Source: Melampsora larici-populina 98AG31 (taxonomy: Eukaryota > Basidiomycota > Pucciniomycetes > Pucciniales > Melampsoraceae). From it: 64,000 bases of DNA. Below are positions 11,891 to 23,415 of the stretch, piece by piece. The stretch's first letter is position 1; each line of letters begins with the position of its first letter. The notes beneath the pieces are model-generated. The model had not been told where the DNA came from. It saw nothing but the letters and a program-made list of their open reading frames with translations, and did no database searches. The stretch lies in assembly GCF_000204055.1 (NCBI RefSeq), contig NW_006768765.1, positions 95,598-159,597 on the forward strand. Reading direction: 5' to 3'. The position numbers and the translations under genes are program-made.

Positions 11891-13877
11891 GATGTTGAAA
11901 GTAACGAAGTATCGGTCGAGCAATTCTGAGTTCGATCAGATATTTGTATAGTTGATCAAAATTGATGATCGAGCGTGATCGACGGAGTATACAACAGTTG
12001 TCTGAATAACTTCCAAGTGACAAATCGATTTGGTCCAAGAGTCCTTGAAAATGATCAAGATGAAAAAGCACAAGATTCAAAAAATAACTACAGATTAAAA
12101 TACTTGGATATAGTGAAGCTTAATCGCGCAAAGCCGCCACAGGAAACGAGCTACCAAACTGAGCTGGGAGGGCACAAACGAAGACTTAGGTTCCGAAACG
12201 AAAATAGGTCAATTTTGATAGCCACAATGGATCTGAAAAAAATAATCCAGCTGGTAGACGTACAGGTCAAGGGATAAGTGGGGATATCAGCAGATGCCCC
12301 TGTTGTGTTAAGTTGAAGGCTAAACATCAAGGAGTTTGAGTGGTGATGAAGATAGGATCGTCCAAATCGTGTAAACTGCTTACAACGGGGGCCATCACAT
12401 CATTATTATTTCTAATTTACTGGCTAACTGCTCAAAGGAAAAGGAAAGTTGGTAAATCCAAAACCCAAACAGATTGAAAGTGTACATACAACATGGGTGA
12501 ACATGCAGCTCTTCGTCTTCAGCTGAGGCGAACTTCAAGCGAATCTAACCATAAAACAATTTACGACGGTTGAACTCAAGAACTTGCTGATGTCCGCTAC
12601 TCGCCCGAGAGCGGAGAATTTTCACCATCATCACCTGTACATACATACCACCACCCTTTCAGTATCACTTCCTATTACATCATACATACCTCTCAACCGC
12701 TCAAAGTAGAGATGACTTGGTGAAGAAAGATAAGAAGAGCCTCCAAGGGGCCAAATATTATCAATCGGCCTTCACCTCTTATGGCGGCTCGTTCATAGTC
12801 ACCGTCAGGAATTCGAGTCGCATGCATCGACGCATTCGCGCTCGATATTTTACAATTCCGTTGTATGTACTGGCAAACGCTTTTCAGGAAACGTGTGGCT
12901 ATGTGTTGGATCGTTCTAGCTGAAGCTCTCCTGGAGGAGGTATCAACTAAGCACCCTGAGACGAGATCGTGGCAGCAAATATGTATCGGCCTGCTTACTA
13001 TAGTGAAATATGGGCAGAAGCCGATTCCAATCAAAATTTGTATGGAAACGCTCCAAAGAGATTGCTTTCAGTACGCTACTGGGGTCACCACGTATGCTAG
13101 TCCCATCCACACATGAGCGCTGCGATATTATACAAATCAAAAATCTGTACATCAATCACGTTTTTCGCGGGATTTCGATACTTCGGTGAAAGAAGGTTTG
13201 AAAGCCTAACATGCTGGGTTTTCTTGAAAAGCCGCCCCCAAGCAGTACTAAGCCTCCAACACATGACGGCCATGCGATATAAAGTGTCCTATGAGAGCAC
13301 GCATTTTAGAACATTCAAACGTAAAAAAGGAATGAAGGGGAACCGACCATGATCACGTTTCAGCCTCAAAGATACTGGAGTGCCTGTGAGTAAGACGATT
13401 GGCTATCAGATCATTTACATAGCGCCCCATATGCTCTGCAACAGATACTGCAATGACTGGCGTCTTGTCTTAATCGAACTTTTCAAGCCAGTGATCATCG
13501 TGGAAGATAGTCATGATCAACGTATAATGAAGGACGACTCACGCCAACGGCCGTCCATGTGACGGATGAGAAAAGCTTTGCGGCAAGATTAGTACATTAT
13601 GAGTACATCAGGTGATGTTCAACTCTTTGGACTTCAGAGATATCGACAGAGAAAGGACGAAAAACTTATGTGTCATTAGCTCAGACCATTTGTTCACGAT
13701 TGAACAATTTTGTTATCAGAAATGACGCGACCAGTTCCAATCTGAGCATTTACGATCAGTTCATCTGATAATCTTCAAGTCGTTGTATTAGTAATCGGGA
13801 GATGTTGACCTACAGAGCACGAAAAACTTAGAGTCATTTGAAGCCATCCGGTGACAATGAAACGAAATTGCTATCAG
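11891..13877. other. Intergenic between the UNC93-like gene and TE1
   Basis: The first few hundred bases must hold the promoter of the minus-strand UNC93-like gene. Beyond that only short frames of about 60-110 codons on both strands are seen, with no recognisable family. Confidence 0.35.
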
Positions 13878-14270
13878 TGTTATTCCTAATTTCGTCATTT
13901 CCCTTTGTTCTCATTGTACGCGCTTTCGATACGCTCGACGCGCTTTTCTCTGCTTTTAACTACTTTTCATTTCTATTGTTTTCACAATGTTTTCCTTATC
14001 GAAACGGATCTCACCCAGATCCGTCCCGATCACTTGCTTGACATTACTTGTAGACCGAATCCTTCAGTACCGGATTCGGCCACCTCCACTTTTTACACCT
14101 ACTTGTATCTCGACAAATCCTTGTCGACTCTCGTTGTACCACTATTTCCTTATTCGTACTTTGTAGAGAGATGGTGGACTATATAAAGCCCACCTCTCTC
14201 CCCCTTGGAATGAATCCTCAAGTTACTTCTCCTACACTCTTACCGTACCAAGATTGTGATAGGAATCACA
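13878..14270 (+). repeat. TE1 5' LTR
   Basis: 393 bp, TG...CA ends. A TATA box (CTATATAAAG) lies at 14179-14188, so transcription should begin about 30 nt further on. An 18-bp palindrome (14267-14284) straddles the junction with the leader, where a primer-binding site would be expected; no obvious tRNA-complementary site is seen. Confidence 0.95.
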
Positions 14271-14718
14271 AATAATTATTTGTGTGTTATTTTTATTTTC
14301 TAACTTCTTATCAACACGCACCTTGATATCTAAGAGATATTGATCTATTCCTTTCTGCTTACTTCTGTAAACCTTTTCTATTTCGTAGATCCCCTATCGG
14401 AAAGTTAAAATCCAACAGAAGTACCCAAAAATCCCCAATAGATCCCTTCGTAAGTTTTTAGATTTCCTAGCTAGTTATCCAAATCCTTCTCGATTCCTCT
14501 TTAGATTAGTTAGAATCTCTGATAGACGTTCTCTATCCTACTGCACACAGAACCACCCCTTTATCAAACAGTTTTTCTAAAAAAACCCTTATAGACCCAG
14601 TTCTATCGATTTCTTGTTGAAGAAATTATAAAAATACCAGTACGTATTTTTGAGACTCTGATCAAGTCTTGTTTATTATCATAATAACCTTTCCATTATC
14701 CTTTTCAACGTATAGAAA
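14271..14718 (+). other. TE1 untranslated leader
   Basis: About 450 nt between the 5' LTR and the gag-pol ATG. It holds no long frame and no recognisable tRNA primer site. Confidence 0.7.
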
Positions 14719-17700
14719 ATGATGGAAGATCCACATGGATATGTTCAAATCTCTGCTGAGGACCTTAGGCTCATCAAGGCCCAGCTTGAACAAAACAACT
14801 CGGATGCTCAAGCCCAAGCTCAAGCCATCGCCGAGCTCCGTAACCAAAACCAGCAAAACCATCAAGATCTGGCCAACGCTCAGAACCACATCCACCAGCT
14901 CGAGCAGAACCATCACACTCGCTCGACTCAACCTGCTCCCTTGAAGCCTGACGCGTTTCGCGCGGAACCGCGCAAATTCGGCGGTTTTGGCGATAACGCC
15001 GACTTATGGATTTCAGAATTGGAATCCAACTTCAGAACCCATCGTTACCCTGAGTCTGATTGGGGTGAGATGATTGGCAACTATCTCGACGAAGAAAGCC
15101 GGATGTTCTGGCATCAAGTACGAGACACGGCCAACGGCGGAACCTGTACCGACTACCAAGACTTCCGCCATCAGTTCCTTGCCAAGTATAGCTGTGGTAT
15201 GCTCAAAGAAGAAGTCAGAGAGAAACTCAAACTCTGCTTCTACAAAGGCGACGTCAGCGAGTACATCCTTCGATTCCGAAAACTCATCTGCCAAATCCCC
15301 GAAGAAGACCTTCCTTTCTTCGAAAGATCCTACTTGTTCCTCGATAAACTCCCAGCCTCTCATAGACAAGATATCAATAAAACTGAATACAAGAAAGACA
15401 AGGACATGGAAGTTTTATACGCCGCCGCCCGCGAAAGCGAAAGAAACATGCGGATCAACCAACGCAAGATTCAACCCAATGAGCGAAAATTCATCTCAGA
15501 TCGCAAGTCTAACTTTCAGAAGCCCTATATCAACTTTCAAAACCGCCGCTCGTCTGTTCCTTTTGGAAAACCACCTGTAAGCACTAGTTCTGCCGTACCA
15601 ATGGAACTGGACATGGCCGACTTAAGCAAGGTTGAATGTTATAAGTGTCATGGGTTTGGACACATGTCTCGAAACTGCACAAAGAAAACCCCGAACCACA
15701 AGGATTCTCGAAGCAACAACTCTCGAGGAGATCGAAGAAAACCCAACCTCCTTCTAATGGAACTCGTCCAACCTATTCGCGAACCCGAGTTCGTAGCACC
15801 TTTTCAAGATCATGAATTACAGGAGTTCACATCTTTCACGACCCCGTTCCAAGATGCCAACGGTCAAGTTTTTCAAGCCTCTCGCGAATCTACTGAGAGC
15901 CTCGACGGACCTTGTGAAGATGGAAGAGAAGCCCTGGCTGAGTACCAACGCAATTACCTTGAAGCGTTGAAGGACATGAAGCAAGAAGATTTCCTCGACC
16001 TTCAGAAAGAACGCGATGCTGTCAGGGAACTATTCAGAAAGGTTTCTGGAGGCACTGTCAGATGCTGTGAAACTTGTTACGCTTACGGTTGCGAAGACAG
16101 TCCTCCCACCGTCTCCAAAGGTATCGAGTACTTCGACTTAGAACCTCACGAGTTACCTAACAGTCCCACGAAACGTACTCGAGAAGAAACCAGTCCAGAA
16201 GTCGAAGTCTTACCAGCCCATGATCCAAATGGAGTCAATGAATTATATTACATGAACCTAGAAAAGTTCATCAATGGCCGCCTTGACAAGAAGATTAAAC
16301 TCGACCGCAGCTTAATCGATGGTTACAAGTACACCAGCACTCCTTTCAACTCTCCAGTCGAAGAAAAGGAACAATTCATTTCACCTGAAAAAGAACTAGA
16401 GAACGTTGAAACCTGGAACAAGATCCTTGCAACTACATTCAAAGCAAAGAAATTCGAAGATTTAACTATGTCGGGCTTCAACGAAGACATAGAGGACCCA
16501 ATCATCTGGGCTGTGGATTCAATTGAGACCAACAAAATCATTATCGATCTTGAAGATAGTGAAGAAGAACTAGAAGAATTCGAAGAAGGGAAGATATGGG
16601 ACCTGTTCCATATTGATGAAGAAAAACAAGAAGTTCCTGAGCTCAACATGATTGACTTGACTAAACCTGAAGAAAAAGAGATCATTGAACTCAACATGGT
16701 CGACTTAGCAGCTCATGAAACTAAGTACACCTCCTTACCCATTTACCCTTGTTATTTCAGGAACATGCCAGTGGATGCTATCCTGGATACTGGTGCCGCT
16801 GCGAATTACATCTCGGAGTCAAGACTCAACGCCATGAAAAAAATGAGTCCACACCGTATTAAAATCAAGACTGTGGAAGGTCGTGGTGTTAGATTAGCTA
16901 ATGGCGCTCAAGAAATTGCTAATAAGGTCGCAGTCTTCCAGGTCGAAATGGACCACCACGAGAAGAATGGATCCTTCTTTTTCGAAGTCGAAGCCTTTGT
17001 ATTGCCCTTGCCCAACATTTCCTTAATCTTGGGTCTCCCATGGTTCAAGGAGTACAATCCTCGCATCGACTTCAAGACAGGAGTATACATGGTGGACGCC
17101 AAAGTTGGTAATAAGACTTTCTCCTTTGGTCCACGATCTGACGAACCAAAGTTATTCAGAATTGAAGACGGATCTTTTGGTAACCAACTCCTCGAATCGG
17201 CAAAGAAGATCGCACCTTACTGCTTCAAAGATGAAATTGAAATCCACGAGAGGAAATATAAACATTACATTGACACAGGTGACGGTAAGCCTATCAAATC
17301 GCACGGCCGCCCACTTACTCCTCCTGAGCATGAACTGATTAATCAATTTGTTGAAGAAGGTCTTAAACAGGGTATCATTGAAAAAACGGATTCACCCTGG
17401 AGTTCTCCCCTGTTGTTGGTTAAAAAGCAGGACGGTAGCACTCGAGTGTGCGTGGATTATCGCGCTTTAAACAAGGTGACTAGGAAAAATGCATATCCCC
17501 TTCCACGCATTGACGATGCATATCTATTCCTCAAAGACGCTAAAGTATTCTCTACTATCGATTTGAAATCTGGTTTTTGGCAGGTTCAAATGGCGGACGA
17601 GGACAAAGACAAAACCGCTTTCACTTGCAGACAAGGGCACTTCCAATGGAAAGTGATGCCCTTTGGTTTATGTAATGCTCCAGCCACTTTTCAGGAAATG

Positions 17701-20031
17701 ATGAATGATATCTTGAAGGATATTATTGACAAATTTGCACTTGTTTATTTAGATGACGTCGTAATCTACTCAAAATCAGAAGCCGAGCATGAAGGACACA
17801 TCAAGATGTTATTCAAGATCCTGAATGAGCACAACTTGGTGGTGTCAGGTAAAAAATGCCAATGGGGTTTACCATCTCTTCTTTTCCTGGGCCACATCGT
17901 GGACGGAAATGGAATCCGCACCAACCCTGACAAAATTAAAAAAATTGTTGAGTGGCCCGTTCCTTCAAACATTTCGCATGTCAGAGGATTTCTCAATCTC
18001 TGTACTTACTACAAACGCTTTATCTTGAAGTTCTCAATGATTGCTTCACCCCTCTATAAGCTAACTGAAGGCTCGCCTAAACCCGGCTCGCCTATCAAGT
18101 GGGGGAAGGAAGAACAAGAATCATTCGAGAAACTCAAGATCTCACTCTCAGAAACGGCCACACTACAACACCCGACCCCATTCAAACCTTTTGTTCTAGA
18201 CACAGATGCCTCTGGAACTAATATTGGAGCGGTATTGCAACAGGATACCGCCGTCGATGTACCAAGAGATGTAAGTTTTGATTACATCGACTACCAGAAG
18301 AAGCTTAAAAATAGTAACCTCAGACCTATTGCTTTTGAATCACGGAAACTCTCAAAGACCGAACAGAACTATTCTGCGCAAGAGAGAGAGTTGTTGGCTA
18401 TCATTCACGGACTCAAGCACTTTAGAGGTTTTGTAGAAGGTTCGCCAGTTTTAGTTAGGACTGACCATGAGTCCTTGAAATACTTCAAGACACAGAAGCA
18501 TATTAACAGAAGACTTGCACGTTTCGTAGATGAACTCGAATTCTTCGACGCATACATCATCTATCGACCAGGTAAAGAACAACTCGCCGCGGATGCTTTG
18601 TCTAGAAAACCTAACACTGAATCTGATCCTGACCCTCCTGAAACAGCAAACGCCTTATTTAATATTGATCAAGAAAAGGATGCTTACACCGAATTAATTC
18701 AATACAAACTCAAACTCGAAGCAGGAGTTGACCGCACTCTCATTGGTGATGGAACCTTTGATCTAGGCAACGGCGTATTAATCAAATACGATGCAACGGA
18801 TGAGAATGCCGGACCTTATACCGTGCCAACTAACAAAGCTGACGCGTTAGCTCTAGCCTTCAGCGTACATGAAGATCTAGGTCACAGGAATGAAAAGGAC
18901 GTTATCGAAGCTGTCAAGAAACGCTATTGGTTTCCACAGCTTGCATCAACTGTTAAAGAAGCAATCTCACTATGTAGCGCATGTCAATTCGCCGCTAAGA
19001 CAACTAAACAACATTATTTACCTACTCAATCAATCCTAAGAGGTGAGCCCTTCAGACGCTGGGGTATGGATTTTGTAGGACCATTACCGAAGACGGCTAA
19101 CGGTAACCAATATCTCATCACTGCCATAGATTACGGTACCGGCTGGTCTTATGCCCATCCTCTCAAGACTACCTCAGCTGAAGCCGCCATTGACATGACG
19201 AAAAACATCATTTTAAATCACGGTGTTCCGAACGAAATTGTCACGGACAACGGATCGGAATTCCTTAGCAATAAATTTAAAGAGTTCACTGAAGGCTACA
19301 AAATAAATCACATCAAAACTACACCCTATCACCCACAGGCAAATGGTTTAGTAGAAAGATTCCACGGTACGTTCATGAACGCACTTCGCAAATTCTGTAG
19401 CCCATACGACCAACTCCTGTGGGATGAGTATGTGAACACGTGCTTACTCGCGTACCGCACTTCTTATTCCCACTCTATGAAAGCCTCACCATATTACATG
19501 GCTTACGGTAGCGAAGCAAGATTACCGTCAGAGAAAGTAAGTCTAATGTTTGACTCCTCTTTCGAAAACTTAGATTTAATTCATAAGCAACGCAATTTGA
19601 CAGTTCACAAACACAACGTCAAAAGACAAGAACTTATACAAGAACTCAACGAGAGGGCGAAAGAGAAAGACAAAGAAACAGAAGAAGGCTACACGGAACG
19701 CAACCTCAGGCCTGGAGACCGAGTCCTTCGGTCATATGAAGGAAGACCTACTAAGCTTCATCCCAGATGGGACGGGCCCTTCGTCATCCACGACGTCTAT
19801 CCAAATGGTACGTATAGCCTAATGACTTCTAATGGTCACATATTAAACAACAAAACTAACGGATGCCGCCTTAAAAAATTTAAAGGGACCTCCGACGAAT
19901 TTTATTTCGCCTCCCAGAGACTCCAGCAACGCGATACTACTGCGAAGCATCGCGACCGTCGCTCATCAACCTCAACGTATCGACTCTCAAGGAACTCATC
20001 CGGCGTGAAAAAGGAAAATTCCCCGAAGTAA
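14719..20031 (+). CDS. TE1 Gag-Pol polyprotein, 1770 aa
   Basis: A single frame from ATG 14719 carries the Ty3/Gypsy order. Gag comes first, with a CCHC zinc knuckle at about residues 307-320 (CYKCHGFGHMSRNC). An acidic linker follows, then aspartic protease with DTGA near 689 and reverse transcriptase with YLDD at 1010-1013. RNase H follows (DTDAS near 1160). Integrase has an HHCC zinc finger from about 1382 and a DDE core including TDNGSEF and GLVERFHG. No chromodomain is visible at the C-terminus, unlike TE3. Gag and Pol are fused with no stop or shift, so the Gag:Pol ratio must be set by processing or another means. All catalytic motifs look intact. Confidence 0.96.
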   Translation: MMEDPHGYVQISAEDLRLIKAQLEQNNSDAQAQAQAIAELRNQNQQNHQDLANAQNHIHQLEQNHHTRSTQPAPLKPDAFRAEPRKFGGFGDNADLWISELESNFRTHRYPESDWGEMIGNYLDEESRMFWHQVRDTANGGTCTDYQDFRHQFLAKYSCGMLKEEVREKLKLCFYKGDVSEYILRFRKLICQIPEEDLPFFERSYLFLDKLPASHRQDINKTEYKKDKDMEVLYAAARESERNMRINQRKIQPNERKFISDRKSNFQKPYINFQNRRSSVPFGKPPVSTSSAVPMELDMADLSKVECYKCHGFGHMSRNCTKKTPNHKDSRSNNSRGDRRKPNLLLMELVQPIREPEFVAPFQDHELQEFTSFTTPFQDANGQVFQASRESTESLDGPCEDGREALAEYQRNYLEALKDMKQEDFLDLQKERDAVRELFRKVSGGTVRCCETCYAYGCEDSPPTVSKGIEYFDLEPHELPNSPTKRTREETSPEVEVLPAHDPNGVNELYYMNLEKFINGRLDKKIKLDRSLIDGYKYTSTPFNSPVEEKEQFISPEKELENVETWNKILATTFKAKKFEDLTMSGFNEDIEDPIIWAVDSIETNKIIIDLEDSEEELEEFEEGKIWDLFHIDEEKQEVPELNMIDLTKPEEKEIIELNMVDLAAHETKYTSLPIYPCYFRNMPVDAILDTGAAANYISESRLNAMKKMSPHRIKIKTVEGRGVRLANGAQEIANKVAVFQVEMDHHEKNGSFFFEVEAFVLPLPNISLILGLPWFKEYNPRIDFKTGVYMVDAKVGNKTFSFGPRSDEPKLFRIEDGSFGNQLLESAKKIAPYCFKDEIEIHERKYKHYIDTGDGKPIKSHGRPLTPPEHELINQFVEEGLKQGIIEKTDSPWSSPLLLVKKQDGSTRVCVDYRALNKVTRKNAYPLPRIDDAYLFLKDAKVFSTIDLKSGFWQVQMADEDKDKTAFTCRQGHFQWKVMPFGLCNAPATFQEMMNDILKDIIDKFALVYLDDVVIYSKSEAEHEGHIKMLFKILNEHNLVVSGKKCQWGLPSLLFLGHIVDGNGIRTNPDKIKKIVEWPVPSNISHVRGFLNLCTYYKRFILKFSMIASPLYKLTEGSPKPGSPIKWGKEEQESFEKLKISLSETATLQHPTPFKPFVLDTDASGTNIGAVLQQDTAVDVPRDVSFDYIDYQKKLKNSNLRPIAFESRKLSKTEQNYSAQERELLAIIHGLKHFRGFVEGSPVLVRTDHESLKYFKTQKHINRRLARFVDELEFFDAYIIYRPGKEQLAADALSRKPNTESDPDPPETANALFNIDQEKDAYTELIQYKLKLEAGVDRTLIGDGTFDLGNGVLIKYDATDENAGPYTVPTNKADALALAFSVHEDLGHRNEKDVIEAVKKRYWFPQLASTVKEAISLCSACQFAAKTTKQHYLPTQSILRGEPFRRWGMDFVGPLPKTANGNQYLITAIDYGTGWSYAHPLKTTSAEAAIDMTKNIILNHGVPNEIVTDNGSEFLSNKFKEFTEGYKINHIKTTPYHPQANGLVERFHGTFMNALRKFCSPYDQLLWDEYVNTCLLAYRTSYSHSMKASPYYMAYGSEARLPSEKVSLMFDSSFENLDLIHKQRNLTVHKHNVKRQELIQELNERAKEKDKETEEGYTERNLRPGDRVLRSYEGRPTKLHPRWDGPFVIHDVYPNGTYSLMTSNGHILNNKTNGCRLKKFKGTSDEFYFASQRLQQRDTTAKHRDRRSSTSTYRLSRNSSGVKKENSPK

Positions 20032-20051
20032 ACTAGGAAGTTTACGGCCTT

Positions 20052-20064
20052 AAGGAGGGGATGG
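20052..20064 (+). other. TE1 polypurine tract
   Basis: The purine-rich run AAGGAGGGGATGG ends at the first base of the 3' LTR, the position where plus-strand DNA synthesis is primed. Confidence 0.8.
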
Positions 20065-20457
20065 TGTTATTCCTAATTTCGTCATTTCCCTTTGTTCTCA
20101 TTGTACGCGCTTTCGATACGCTCGACGCGCTTTTCTCTGCTTTTAACTACTTTTCATTTCTATTGTTTTCACAATGTTTTCCTTATCGAAACGGATCTCA
20201 CCCAGATCCGTCCCGATCACTTGCTTGACATTACTTGTAGACCGAATCCTTCAGTACCGGATTCGGCCACCTCCACTTTTTACACCTACTTGTATCTCGA
20301 CAAATCCTTGTCGACTCTCGTTGTACCACTATTTCCTTATTCGTACTTTGTAGAGAGATGGTGGACTATATAAAGCCCACCTCTCTCCCCCTTGGAATGA
20401 ATCCTCAAGTTACTTCTCCTACACTCTTACCGTACCAAGATTGTGATAGGAATCACA
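20065..20457 (+). repeat. TE1 3' LTR
   Basis: 393 bp, matching the 5' LTR throughout by eye. Its TATA box at 20366-20375 points toward the repeat-protein gene that starts about 500 bp downstream. Confidence 0.95.
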
Positions 20458-20960
20458 TCAGAGATGACGAAATATGATGGCGATCTGAGCATCCAATGGA
20501 AAGAGCTTAACTTTCACGAAATGAGTCAAGACTTGAAAAGCGATTCAAGTGAGAAGCTTTTAAATCTGTGATCTCAAAGTTCCATTTATATCAATTTTCT
20601 CTTCCGCAAAGTCGATAGTTGGGATCATAAAAGCGATAGAAAAGTGAAGTCTGATCTTGAACTGGTGGAAAATGTTCAAGCGCATTTGTACATTATCATC
20701 TTTACGATCAAATGCGAAAAGACAAGATGAAAGTAGGAATGATAATATAATGACAGAAAGATATAAAATCGTCCTCAGCAACTTCCCATCAAAGTTTACC
20801 CCATCAAACTTGTTGCTTGACCTGCATCTAATCGAAAAAATACACCATCCTTGCCATTATAATATTACAATCTTACTCAACCAAAAATCAACAAACACTC
20901 TTTTGTTTTCTTTCCAACATCAAATCAAATACACCAGCTTCGCAGGAGCCTATCAACGAG

Positions 20961-23415
20961 ATGAGTTCTGACAGTGACTTGCATACTATCAGAGGAGAAA
21001 CTGTGGCTCCACATAGCCCATTACTCCATTCAAACAGCTCGAGTCACCAACAAGTGATGGATGATCTTCTTCCGGACTCGCCTCAAGTAAGTGCACTCCC
21101 TTACACCGTAATCTACTTATAGAGAATAAAAAGTCTGACGTTTCTTCCTTTTATTCTGCATGTTCTTTTGATTCCTCATCTCATTCTATTCTCCAGAACA
21201 ATCAGCTCCAAGAACCTGGACTCGATTCACATGACCAATTTGTGGAACAAACTGTCTTTCTTCCAGGGTCTCATGCTCTCAACGAATGCGATTGTTTTGA
21301 TCCTGTAAGCCCAATGGAATATGAATCTGAAAATGATTCTCCTGCTCAACCTGTCCATCAAGAAACTATGCCTCTATTCAGGGACGAGGCATCACCATCA
21401 CCAGATCTCCTAAAACAACTCAACCGTTTTAGATCTATTGAGACTGAAAGCTCGCTCGAATATCTACCCGCGATTAAATCTGAATCTGATCATCAAGATC
21501 AAAGCATTGAATCCCGTCCACCTACCCCTGGACCCGGATGGTCTGACGGAATCTTAAATGATCAGATACCAGATATAAGCCCGAACGGTGAACCTATGGA
21601 AGAAGAAATCCCTTCGTCACAACAACACTACAGATTTTCTAGTGGCGAAGAAAAACCGGATATCGACACGGACGGTGACCAAATGGAAGAAGAGTTTCCC
21701 TCCCCACAAGAACAACCTCGACTTTCTAGTGGCGAAGAAAAACCGGATATCGACACTGACGATGACCAAATGGAAGAAGAGTGTCCCTCTCCACAAGAAC
21801 AATTTAGATTTTCTAGTGGCGAAGAAAAACCGGATATTGACCCTGAAGGTCAACAAATGGAAGAAGATTTCCCCTCTTCACAAGAACAACCTAGACTTTC
21901 TAGTGGCGAAGAAAAACCGGATATCGACACTGACATTGAACAAATGGAAGAAGAGCTCCCTTCTTCACAAGAACAACCTCGACTTTCTAGTGGCGAAGAA
22001 AAACCGGATATCAATCCAGAAGGTGAACAATTGGAAGAAGATTTTCCCTCTTCACAAGAACAACCTCGACTTTCTAGTGGCGAAGAAAAACCGGATATTG
22101 ACCCTGAAGATGAACAAATGGAAGAAGAGCTCCCTTCTTCACAAGAACAACCTCGATTTTCTAGTGGCGAAGAAAAACCGGATATCAATCCAGAAGATGG
22201 AATTACAGAAGATGAGATTCCTGCTTTGCAAGGACAATCTAGAATTCCTAGTCATGAAGAAGACGAACAGATAGGAATACAATTATTCGACTCTCGTGGA
22301 TCACCACTCACAAGCAATTCTTCTAACGGTGAAGAGCTTTCTTCGACCCAAAACCGTAGCGATCTTCATCACTATGCCAGACTGGTCGAGCAACAGGCAA
22401 CACCAGGCCCATCAAATCAACCAAATCCAAATTCCGGGAACACTCATGCATTGAGTCCAGAGACTTTGAGACTTTGGCGATTAGGTTTTGTAGATGCAAG
22501 AGGAAGAAGATCACCTCAATCTATGAGACAATCCTCTCCTTGTTTGGGCCCGAGCTCAAGGGATGTGTCAGTTCATAATGATGCGAGAGAGTCAAATATA
22601 CTCCCCAATTTATCTAGGAGAGACGAGGTCAATGCTCCGACTCAAGATCTTCAAACTACAACTGCATTGAAACCCCAAGGTAAGAAAATAAAAAATCAAG
22701 CCAACGACTCAACTCTACCAGCAAAAAAGAAGAGTAAGACTAAACAGGTCAAGAAATCTCAACCAGCAAAGCAGCGAGAAGAACCTCAAGCTCAACTTAC
22801 CAATTCTTCTCATACCATAAGCCCCCCTGCTATACCTCCCACTCCGCCACCACCTCAAGAACAACCTACCACTTCTTCTCAAACCAGGAGTACACCTGCT
22901 ATACCTCCCACTCCGCCAAACCCTCAAGACAAGCCAGAATCAAGTCCACCTCGAATCCAAGCACAAACTGAAATTCCAACACAAAGGCCTGGAAGAGCTT
23001 TGAGACCTAGAAGATTAGATGGAAGAGCTGCTACTAATTTAAGATCAAGAGCTTTGGAAGAAGGAATTGATTCAAATCAAAATAAGAAAAAGAGAGGAGG
23101 TAAAAACTCAAAAACGAGGTACAAGAAGAAAAAATAGAAGAAACTCAAACTGGTGCTGAAACAAGTTCTTCAAGAAACTTAAATGCTCCAGAGGATCAAG
23201 AAGTAGTTGAAAATACTCAATCAGAGGCTGTACCTCCTCGTCCTTTTAGAAGATTAATTCTTAGACTTCGTCCACCCGTTGATCCAGTTGATGATCAAGC
23301 GCAAGAAGAAGTAGTAGCGGATCCCCAACCAGAGGTGCAAGTCACGGAACCTCGTCGTCCTAGAAGATTAATCCTTAGACTTCGTTCACCCAGTAATCCA
23401 GACAATAGAAATTAA
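20961..23415 (+). CDS. Acidic tandem-repeat protein, about 768 aa, unknown function
   Basis: Exons proposed: 20961-21086, 21197-23099 and 23138-23415. The start is ATG 20961; the first intron has GTAAGT and CTCCAG sites. From about 21641 seven copies of an 87-bp unit (29 aa) follow at exactly 87-bp spacing. Each holds SSGEEKPDI and an acidic MEEE plus SPQEQ/SSQEQ stretch. A middle part with RLWRLGFVDARGRR is followed by Lys-rich stretches, two PAIPPTP proline motifs and a basic tail. A TAG ends the frame at 23135-23137. However, a 38-nt GT-AG segment (23100-23137) would remove it and restore phase to a further frame with two copies of RRLILRLR. Composition suggests a nuclear, disordered protein. 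I recognise no family. Confidence 0.7.
21641..22249 (+). repeat. Seven-copy 87-bp coding tandem repeat
   Basis: The string AGTGGCGAAGAAAAACC recurs at 21641, 21728, 21815, 21902, 21989, 22076 and 22163, each exactly 87 bp apart. The copies are near-identical, which points to recent expansion or homogenisation. Confidence 0.93.

Larger units (their letters stand above)
13878..20457 (+). mobile_element. TE1: intact Ty3/Gypsy LTR retrotransposon, 6.58 kb
   Basis: Two 393-bp LTRs (13878-14270 and 20065-20457) begin TGTTATTCC and end GGAATCACA. They read as identical base for base, so the insertion is very recent. The flanks show a short target duplication: TCAG on both sides, or 5 bp ATCAG if the last A of the LTR is shared. 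A purine tract (AAGGAGGGGATGG) directly precedes the 3' LTR. One uninterrupted gag-pol frame lies between the LTRs, so the element may be autonomous. Confidence 0.95.

Noticed and set aside
12693..13562. Several 60-110 codon frames on both strands
   Set aside because: They have no shared phase, no plausible splicing into one product and no recognisable domain.
13905..14186. 93-codon frame repeated at 20092-20373
   Set aside because: It is the same stretch of the two identical TE1 LTRs and starts without a good context; it is not a gene.
21588..22274. 228-codon frame overlapping the acidic repeats, plus long minus-strand frames
   Set aside because: An 87-bp repeat is a multiple of three, so a frame open in one unit stays open in all; the real frame has intact flanks and splice sites.
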